DNA from: Excoecaria cochinchinensis
Taxonomy: Eukaryota; Streptophyta; Magnoliopsida; Malpighiales; Euphorbiaceae
Assembly (NCBI GenBank): GCA_947683425.1
Contig: CANTUQ010000073.1
Location: 15,839,501 to 15,903,500 of the forward strand
Direction of reading: 5' to 3'
Length of the DNA stretch: 64,000 bases
In this document: one piece after another, positions 55,811 to 64,000 of the stretch
Numbering within the stretch: position 1 is the stretch's first letter
How the letters are laid out: every line of letters begins with the position of its first letter
Made by a program: the position numbers and the translations under genes
Notes under the pieces: generated by a model
What the model was told of the DNA's origin: nothing
The model's input: only the letters and a program-made list of their open reading frames with translations
Databases searched by the model: none

Positions 55811-56526
55811 CAAATGGTTCGAGACTTCAACTTGAAAGTACCTTGATTATCCTTTACAATTAATTTTTAGTTTATGAATTTTGATTTATCTCAAAATTGC
55901 ATATCATCTCATTAGAGCCTTAGATTAAGTTAGTTTGGTCCCTTCTCAACCCCGGTGCGTTCCTGAAGCACGACTCTATTTTCACTCAATCTAGGGAAGT
56001 GTTAAGGATAATCACCAGCCCAAGCCTCGTACCATCAAGGTATATCAAATGGTGACCCGATCGGTCGTTATGCTCGTGATGAGCTAGACCCGTTGGCAGG
56101 GATCATGCTTGGGTAATCAAAAAATATCATCTCCCTTTGACTAAAGCTCATGTAATGGCAATAGATACTTCCACTAGGTGAAATGTACCATAATACTATG
56201 CTTGATATATGGGCCATCATATATTGGACGAAGTCAATTTAATTAAATGGTCTTCATCAATGGCTTTCATGCTCCGGTGGGCCCATCTTAGTTAAGTTGA
56301 ATTGTTTAAATACATAATGGCCAAACACCCATACGTATGTACATTAAATGAGAGCTGTTATACTGCCAGTTTTCCACCGTGCACCATACGTGTCCATTGG
56401 GTTCCCCGTTAACCCATGGATCAAGCCCACCTAGGAAAGAGACTGCACTACCACGTGTGTGGGAGATATAAGGTTTGAAGGATCTATCTGCTTGCATGTG
56501 TTTGTCTATGTTGCATCAGCACGAGC
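55811..56526 (+). other. T2 leader, conserved with T1 and T3
   Basis: Same blocks as the T1 leader, including 'ggtgcgttcctgaagcacga', 'aatcaccagcccaagcctcg' and the TGGGTT/AACCCA hairpin (56398-56416). The antisense frame 56306-56497 keeps the SHTRG...LGGLDPWV...EPNG pattern but is shorter than in T1 and T3. No sense gene. Confidence 0.65.
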
Positions 56527-57236
56527 ATGCATTGCATTTTAATCATGCATCATCTTAACAATATTTGCATTTCAGCCATCCTAGATTCTCCTGGGTGGTC
56601 TAGAGGTCCCGACGGACGGTTAAGAAGGACTCCGCTTTTGGGGTTAACAGAGTTAGTGTCGGATCAGAGTTCAGATTCAATCTTCGAAGACAGTGTGGGT
56701 TTTTCTTCCGAATCATCAATAGAAGTAAGCATGGCTAATCCATCAAATGAGTCTGGTGCAACCCGAGCAATAATTGCTGAAGAGGTAGGAAAGAGAATGG
56801 AGGAGTTTGAAGCCCAAATAATTGCAATGATGGGCAATCTTGCCACCACCATAGCTGGGCAACAAGCTGCTGCTGCCCCTATCCGGATGCGAGCTGAACA
56901 AGAGGTTGTTAGAGAAGAGCTCCCTGTTGCAGTTAACCAACCAGTGGTCGATCCACCTATTGTTGAGCAAAGAGTACCTGCACCTATTAAGCACAGAGAG
57001 GGCCCCAGGTCTGAAGCTGAGTTTGGGGGAGATGAGCAAGAGTAGCATACAGTAACTAAAGAAAAGTCGCCAAAATTGGAGGAGGCAATGTGGAGGAAAA
57101 TGGAAGAGAGGTTTGAGGCCATGGCAAGAATGATGATAGTAGGGAAAGGAATGAACCCAGAAGACCGAGAGCTGGATGGGGATGACCTGATTCCCCAGAA
57201 TTTCAAGATGCCTGATATCCCAAAATTTGATGGCAC
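56527..57236 (+). pseudogene. T2 gag, N-terminal part only
   Basis: Probable real start MANPSNESGA at 56731. A TAG at 57043-57045 interrupts it, and the frame then continues through LEEAMWRKMEERFEAMARM to IPKFDGT at 57236. There the rest of gag (gag domain and zinc finger) and the protease are gone, and sequence of the pol linker follows in another frame. T3 keeps exactly the block after KFDGT that T2 lost. Confidence 0.78.
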
Positions 57237-60200
57237 CTGATAAGGTGTTAGCCACCAAACTCAAAGGTAAGGAGAAGATGATAGAACCAGAGCTGAAGAT
57301 TGAAGATCTCAAGATTTCACCAAGTCAAGAAGCCGAAGTACAGTCGGTTGCAGCATCGGCGTTGACTGAAGTTGATAGTCATTTAGATTCTCTTTTTATG
57401 CCAGAACTCTTTGAGGATAATGTTAATGTTTCTGATTATGTTAATGAGATGAACAACTTTGCTTACTTGTGTGATGTTTCTGATGATTTCATTTCGCATG
57501 ATCATAAGCATGATGCATTCATTTTTGATATTAATTCAACTAGCACAACCGCATTTAATCTCAGAACTTTGGAAAATCCAAAGGAAAGTTTGATAGCATC
57601 AGACATAACTCCTGAAGAGAGAATAAAATTTGAGAGAATATTAAAAAAATATGAAAAAGTCTTTGCCTGGACCTATGAGGATATGCCGGGAATAGATCGA
57701 GATGTTGCTGAACATGCCATCCCAACTTACCCAGAGTTTAAACCAGTCAAGCAAAAGCTTCGGTGACTTAGGCTAGAATGGGCGCAGAAAGTAAAGGAGG
57801 AGATCCATAAGCAGATTGAGGACAAATTCTTAATAGAGGTTCAATACCAGACCTGGCTCGCTAACGTGGTTCCTGTAGCCAAGAAAGATGGTAAGGTTCG
57901 AGTATGCGTTGACTATCGAGACCTGAACAAAGCTTTCCCTAAGGATGATTTCCCGCTGCCTCATGTTGATGTGCTAGTGGATAGTGCTGCTGCTTGTATG
58001 ATGTACAGCTTTGTGGATGGATATGCAGAACACAATCAAATCCTTAACAAGATAGTGGACCGGATTAAGACAACTTTCATCACCGAGTGGGGGACATACG
58101 CCTATCGGGTTATGCCTTTTGGGTTAAAAAATGCAGGAGCAACTTATTAGAGGATGGCCACCAAAGTTCTCAATGACCTAATTCACAAAGAAGTGGAAGT
58201 ATATGTCGACGACATGAAGATTAACTCGGCTACTAGAGAAGGTCACTTTGAGGCTTTAGAAAAGTTCTTTCAAAGGATTAGTAAGTATAATCTGTGCCTC
58301 AATCCTAAGAAATGCATCTTTGGGGTTACCTCGGGTAAGCTATTAGGCCATGTGGTAAGCCAGCGAGGAATTGAAGTAGATCCCGATAAAGTCAAAGCCA
58401 TAAGAGAGATGCTGGTGCCCCAGAAGGAGAAGGATGACAGAAGTTTCCTAGGAAAGCTTCAGTATATCAGCCGGTTTATTGCCAAGCTAGCTTCAGTATA
58501 TGAGCCTATTTTCAAGCTTCTTAGGAAGAATCAGCCGGTGATATGGAATGATGACTGTCAACTGGCATTTAACACCATTAAGGAGTATCTGTTAAATCCT
58601 CCAGTATTAAGACCACCACGCCTTGCCAAGCCACTAATCATGTACCTAGCAGTGGAAGATAATTCAGTAGGTGCTATGATGTCTCAAGAAGATGATTTTG
58701 GTGTGGAGTTTGCGGTTTACTATCTTAGCAAGAAGTTCCTACCGTATGAAGCTAAATAAGTAGAGGTGGAGAAGATTTGTTTAGCAGTTATCTGGGATTC
58801 TAAGAAGTTGCGGCACTACTTTCATTCCTTCAGGGTACAGGCAGTAGCCAAACATAATCCTCTTAGATACCTCCAAGAAGCACCCTCTCTACTAGGGAAG
58901 ATGGGAAGATGGTTACTGTTGTTGCAGGAGTTTGACATTGAGTACATAACCAAGAAAACCATTAAAGGAAGAGTTGTAGCAGAATTCTTAGCCGAGCATC
59001 CTATTGAGGGAGACCAATTTGAGTATAATTTCCCGGATGAAGATGTCACGGCCATAGCAGTGCAAGGGTGGCAGCTATTCTTTGATGGGGCAGTAAACAG
59101 TAAAGGGGCAGGAGCAGGAATTATTCTTACGACCCCGAATGGTGAAAGGCTACCATTGGCTAAGAAGCTGAGGTATAAGGCTACCAATAATGAAGAATAA
59201 TATGAAGTTTGCATCTTTGGATTGGAAGCATTACTCGCTCCGGGGGCAATGACCGCAGAAATATTCGGAGATTCTTTCTTGGTAATTCATCAGATTAGAA
59301 GGGAGTGGTCAGTCAAGGAAGAAAGGCTGTTGCCTTATGTGAAGCACTTGAGAATGTTGAGCAGCCAGTTTGAGACTTGCACTTTTCACTTCATCCCCAG
59401 AGATGAAAATCAGTTAGCTGATGCTCTAGCAACTTTAGTATCTATGTGGGTTAATCCAACAGGAGTTACGATGAAACCCGTGCTAATCTTTAGCTCAGGA
59501 AGGCCTTGCTTTGAAACTGAGCAGGTGATGGACGTCGGGACCACCGATGGAAATCCATGGTAATATGACATTAAAAATTACTTAGAATGGTCAGTCTTTC
59601 CAAAGGAATCCACTGAGAAGGATCAAACAATGATCAGGAAGTTATCCACTCAATTCATCAGTGTTAATGGCACTTTGTACAAAAGCCAAGCTGATGGTAT
59701 GCAGTTAAGATGTCTCGTGGAGAAAGAAGCTAAAAGAGTTATGGAAGAGGTTCATGCCGGGATCTATGGAGCTCACATGAATGGCTTAGCCTTAGCAAAG
59801 AAGATCATGAGCCAAGGGTTTTATTGGCTCACAATGGATACGGATTGTTCAAAATTTGTGAAGCAATGCCAGTTATGCCAACAGTATGCGAACTTGAGGC
59901 ATGTGCCAGTTTCAGAGTTACATAACTTGACATCTCCATAGCTATTTGTAGCTTGGGGAATAGACATCATAGGCGAGATCCATCCTACAGCTTCGAACGG
60001 GCACAGGTTCATTATAGTTGCCATTAACTACTTCACTAAGTGGGTTGATGCTGAATCTTTCAAGAAGGTTGATGCAAGGGATATGGCTAAATTCATCGAG
60101 CGGAATCTGATATACAGATATGGTCTCCCACATCACATTGTGTCCGATAATGGGGTGCAATTTCTGGTAGAAACTAAACAAATGCTCCAGAAATACGGGA

Positions 60201-60865
60201 TCCAACATCACAAGTCTTCTCCCTACCGTCCTCAAGCAAACGGTGCAGTTGAAGCAGCGAACAAGAATGTGAAGCGTATATTGGCCAAGATGGTTCAGAG
60301 CTATAAAAACTGGGCTAAAAAGTTACCCTTCGCACTTTGGGGATATAAAACTACAATCAGAACCTCTACGGGGGCAACACCATTTTCTCTAGTATATGGA
60401 ACTGAAGCAGTCCTGCAGGTTGAAATTGAGTTGAAGTCTTTGAGGGTAGTCATAGAAGCCGAGATTCCAGAGACAGAATGGGCGTACCAGCGTTTGTCAC
60501 GGCTAAATTTGCTAGATGAAGATAGGTTGCGGGCCTATTACCACAATCAAGTTTATCAGAAGAGGTTGGCTCAGTCTTTTGGCAAGAAAATACGGAAGCA
60601 CCTGTTGAAGGAAGGGGACTTGGTCTTTAAGATGATGAGGCCGGGAGTGCCGGACATACGCGAAAAATTCAGGCCCACCTGGGAAGGTCCGTTTGTTTTG
60701 ATGAAGCTGCTAACAAAAGGAGCAGCAATTTTGGCAGACAGTGATGGGAATGAGTTCAAGGACCCGGTCAATGTTGATAGACTTAAAAGGTTCCATGAGA
60801 AGAGAATAAATGCCTCGCGGGTCGAAAATCGAAAAAAGGCAGTTTTTGAGTTGTCTCTGCCATAA
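57237..60865 (+). pseudogene. T2 pol: reverse transcriptase, RNase H, second RNase H, integrase (Tat lineage)
   Basis: One reading frame for 3.6 kb with no frameshift, broken by six stops at 57764, 58148, 58757, 59198, 59561 and 59939. The pre-RT linker is about 57237-57690. Reverse transcriptase includes CVDYRDLNKAFPKDDFPLPH, VMPFGLKNAGATY and the catalytic YVDD at 58202-58213. A first RNase H covers about 58600-58870. A second RNase H with FFDGA...GAGAGIIL...ATNNEE lies at about 59070-59480; two RNase H domains mark the Tat lineage. Integrase has a zinc finger with HAGIYGAH and CQLC (59750-59880) and a core with GIDIIG, SDNGVQF and QANGAVEAANK (59955-60270). No chromodomain is seen. The protease is missing, and the last 24 bases lie in D DNA after the fusion near 60841. 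Confidence 0.9.
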
Positions 60866-63800
60866 TTCTCTTTAAATGGTAGTTGTGTTTGTTTTGTTTA
60901 ATTTCTGGAATTTTGAGTGTATTTTGATCATGAGCATGTTGTGCTATGCATTTGAGTGATAAGGTAAGAGTTTGTGTATAATTGAATGGATTTTGAGAGC
61001 TTTTAAAACGTATTTCTGGAAAAAGATGAAGTTTCTGCATTTTTACTGTTGATCGTGTTCATCGCGATATGCCTAGGTGAGAGGAAGAGCACGAGTCGTG
61101 ATCCTCCCCTTCAGCCCGCTTTGATTTCTTTCGGAGGAAGAGCACGAGACGTGCTCTAAGAACACGAGTCGTGCTCGAAGAGCACGAGTCGTGCTCTTGT
61201 AGCACGAAATGTGCTGACCTTCTTCCTTCTCCCCAGACGGAAAGAAGAGCACGAGACGTGCTCGAAGAACACCACTCGTGCTCAAAGAGCACGAGTCGTG
61301 CTCTTCAAGCACGACTCGCACACATGAGCACGAGTCGTGCTCATGTGCACGAGTCATGCCCCGTTCTGCTCAGTAACCCCCTTGTTCTGCCTGTCCTGTT
61401 TTCTATTTGGTTTTCAAAAATAATCCTCTTCTTTCACTCTGCATGGTTTCTTACTATTATATGGGACATGTTTTTGCCTAAATTATTTTAGTAATTGTAT
61501 TTTAAAGTGGGTGATTATTGAATCTATAGTATGCTAATATTTGACTATGATATGCTTAGTAATGGGATCTCTGTTAGACTATTGTTTGGTTTAAACTGTA
61601 TGAGTGGTTTATCTATGTTAATTTTTGTGATTCGTATCGTGTGATGCATATTGAATACAAGTGAGTTGAATGCCATGTTCATGGTTACTATTATTATAAG
61701 CATGTTATATTAAAATGTGAAAGGTGTTATGCATACATTTACTCATGAACTTTCTCTAAGAATAATATGCTATGCTTAAGTGTAAAGGGTATCGTTGCAT
61801 GATTAAGATTATGCATTGTTAATTGTTGGCAAAATATTGTTCTATGTTTGACTCTGATATGTTTTAGAATACTGAATAGTGCTAATGCGTGTTGCTTGAA
61901 TCATATTGTATGCTTCATATTATGAAATGTATGAGGTATGACAAACATTATGAACATATATATATGTATGTCTACTACACTCTGGATTATGTATGATGAT
62001 ATATATATTGTATGATTCGACACATGATTTGAATGATGCATGACCTGCTAGAGTCAAGTAAGTGGATAGTTAGGCATGCTTAATAGAGTCTCTTAGTTGC
62101 AGCCCTCAGTTCTATTTGGATCCTGATCAAGTCCCCGTTTGGTTCCTCGCGAACCCCTCTTGTAAAATGTTTTGAATGCGACAAAAATAAAATGGTTTTT
62201 GATTCGTACCCATAAGGTACACTATGCATTCCATTAGTGCCCGTAAGGTAAGCTATGCGTTTACTCGTTATCCACTATTGTGAGTCAGCAGGTATTCTGT
62301 TTGTTTTATCTGATATGAACAAGAGAATGTGATATCTGAATGAGCATGATTTTAGACATGTGAATCAGTTATGTATTCGAATGTGATTATGAATCTCTGA
62401 ATGGATTGAGTGTGACTCAAACATGTGAATTGGACATAATTATCTGTATATATATCATATGGTGAATGTGTTTGAATACAATCATTTATGGGTATAAGTA
62501 CGGGAATTAAGATGTGCACGACTGTGATCATGATCTATCGAATGCCATGAGTATAGTTTATTATGTTATGTTTATGAGAATGTGAATCCGACCAGATATA
62601 CTATAAGCATATGAATCAATATGTACATGAATGGGAGCTTGAATTACGGATAGTTATGGTTAATTGGTATGTATATGAATGTGATTTTGTATTGTTAACT
62701 ATTATGGTTTAGCATGTGAATTAGTATGCATAAGAAGGCGATCTGGACTATTGTATGATTACATATGTATTATTGGGGTGCAATGCATGTGGATCGGCTT
62801 CGGTAAGTGCATGTACAGTAATGTATGATGATGAGGCAAGTTAAAGTGTATAAGAATCTGATCTTGAACTAGTGTATGCTCTGAATGTAATATTATGCTA
62901 TATGTTCCTTTGGTCTCAGCTATCGTAGTATCTTCGGCATGTTGTCATGTGTCTACGTTTCATGGCATGATATTTTATGTGATAGAGTTGTGCAGTGGAA
63001 GTTTGGTGTTTTGACGTCTTCCCTTGGGCTTCGGCTAGTGTGTGTGTGTACTTTGACATAACAAAAGTAGGTTTAGATAGCTAGTGTTCATGGCATGATA
63101 GTTGTGTGCATTATTGAACGGTAATCGTATAGCATGCGAATGGGTTTTCAGTTAAGATATGGGTACTTGGATATGACAATTTCATGTGTAAACCTCATGT
63201 GACTATGCACGGTAAGGTACTGATATCCGATACCTCGGTAAGTATATGCGTGTGAGATTGTATGTAGTTCAGCATGGTAATACTTGTATCGTGTATAGTA
63301 CTCTATCTGCATTAGTTTGTTTTCGACATGAGTATATGGATATGGATATGAGTGTCCGAATGAATGCCTTTAATATGCAAGCGTGATTATATATGTGATA
63401 TGAATGTCTGCATATGCCATTTGCATGTGTTATACCTTGGCGACCATTGTGAATGGCCGTCCATATCACTTGTTTGTTCCTCCCCACTAAGCGTTATCGC
63501 TTAACACGGGTTCTTTTCTCGTGCAGGTGGTAGGTTTGGTTCTGTTCGAGTCGAGCATCTGCAAGGTCGGCCACATAGGAGTTAGAAGTTGTGTATTTTG
63601 TTCAGCTTCTGTATTTTGGATTTTGTATTTCCGTAGTCTTATGTATATGTAATTATATGTAAGGAACTGGATGTAATATTAGGCTATGTAAATGTTATTA
63701 TATTTATGTTTAAAGTTGTTCCTTGGTTTTATCGTTCGCCTTATGCTTCCGCTGACCAAATGAGTGAATGTGTGTATGTATGTGTATATGCTTCCGCTTA

Positions 63801-63944
63801 GTGCCTGCGTGTGTGTGAGTTAATGCATGACTAGCTTTTGCCCACAAGGTAAGTTTTTCATTATCCCGTATTTACGCATGTATGTGAGTGAGCGTCGGTA
63901 GCGCTCTCCGGTGTCCTTCCAACGGGGACGTAGGGGGTGTTACA
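60842..63944 (+). mobile_element. Family D LTR, 5' tip missing
   Basis: From about 60842 the T2 tail gives way to Tekay-like LTR sequence that runs to cgtagggggtgttaca at 63944. It holds a hairpin array (61078-61372), the conserved 'tgcctgtcctgttttct' block after it, GGTTC-ctcgc-GAACC (62142-62156), GTACC-cataa-GGTAC near 62207, CCAT-TGTGA-ATGG near 63443 and the CTAAGCG hairpin (63487-63504). What follows is not a PBS, so this is a 3' or solo LTR. The terminal TG end is absent. ORFs inside are incidental. Confidence 0.78.
61078..61372. repeat. Array of GAGCACGAGTCGTGCTC hairpins in D LTR
   Basis: Perfect or near-perfect units such as AGAGCACGAGTCGTGCTCTT recur about ten times. Good copies: 61145-61161 (gagcacgagacgtgctc), 61179-61196, 61247-61263, 61285-61303 and 61326-61344. 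Spacing is irregular at 18-60 bases. Several have a decayed centre, and one has half-site changes (gcacgaaatgtgc). It is the clearest of the self-complementary arrays in the window. Confidence 0.85.
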
Positions 63945-64000
63945 GATACATATTAAATTGATCGTAAATGACAAACCGAACAAAGTATAGAGCGACAAGA
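63945..64000. other. Unassigned end of window
   Basis: 56 bases after the D LTR with no PBS or match I can see. It is presumably the target DNA of D. Confidence 0.4.

Noticed and set aside
61059..61491. Overlapping ORFs with repeated HDSCSS/STSRA peptides, and the idea of a CRISPR-like array
   Set aside because: The periodicity comes from the palindromic DNA units; spacing is irregular, there are no unique spacers, and the context is a plant LTR.

Overview
The window is plant nuclear DNA, from the heterochromatic repeat-rich fraction of an angiosperm genome; I cannot name the species. The evidence is wall-to-wall long terminal repeat (LTR) retrotransposons of plant-only lineages: Ty3/gypsy Tat-type elements with a second RNase H, Tekay/Del-type elements primed by initiator tRNA-Met, an Athila-type element and a copia solo LTR. 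Plant accessory domains (ATHILA-type ORF, DUF7745/plant-mobile-like) and plant-style introns are also present. I see no ordinary host gene, rRNA gene, tRNA gene or CRISPR array.

Layout. I use local names: T = Tat-type; A, B, C, D = Tekay-like LTR families; E, F = other LTR fragments. 1-1740 is a Tat LTR piece; 1741-2576 is a reversed LTR piece (F1). 2577-8925 is Tat derivative T1: LTR, primer binding site (PBS), an intact 502-codon gag-like ORF and a shredded pol. 8926-9997 holds two reversed LTR pieces (B, E) and 9998-11270 a Tat gag relic (T3). 11280-20325 is the 3' half of a minus-strand Tat-type element (T4). It holds a duplicated ORF fragment, the 3' LTR, a polypurine tract (PPT), a 97-bp tandem repeat, a minus-strand ATHILA-type ORF cut by a copia solo LTR with a perfect target duplication, and a divergently transcribed DUF7745 gene.

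20326-52364 is a nest of Tekay-like elements. A1 has 3.5-kb LTRs and a non-coding interior, and is invaded by the complete gag-only element B1 (26255-32784) and by the gag-only element C1 (33907-38223). The chain continues through the 3' part of an Athila-like element (38224-42900) and a second non-coding element A2, which is split by C2, a solo C LTR. 52365-53876 is a reversed Tat pol scrap with a reversed LTR (F2). 53877-60841 is Tat element T2, with an almost full-length, frameshift-free pol carrying six nonsense codons. 60842-63944 is the D LTR.

How the parts relate. Most elements are parasites of parasites. A has no coding capacity; B and C keep only gag; T1 keeps only a modified gag; T4 keeps accessory genes. 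Pol must come from relatives such as an intact T2. What is kept across families is not protein but short inverted repeats in LTRs, leaders and PPT flanks. The best are a CTAAGCG/CGCTTAG stem seen ten times, an AGGA-loop hairpin just 5' of the PPT in both Athila-like and Tekay-like elements, arrays of self-complementary GC-rich units, and twin CAAT-loop hairpins in Tat LTRs. These and the divergent gene pair in T4 are the observations I consider most worth following. Structure claims are read by eye; no folding or database search was run.
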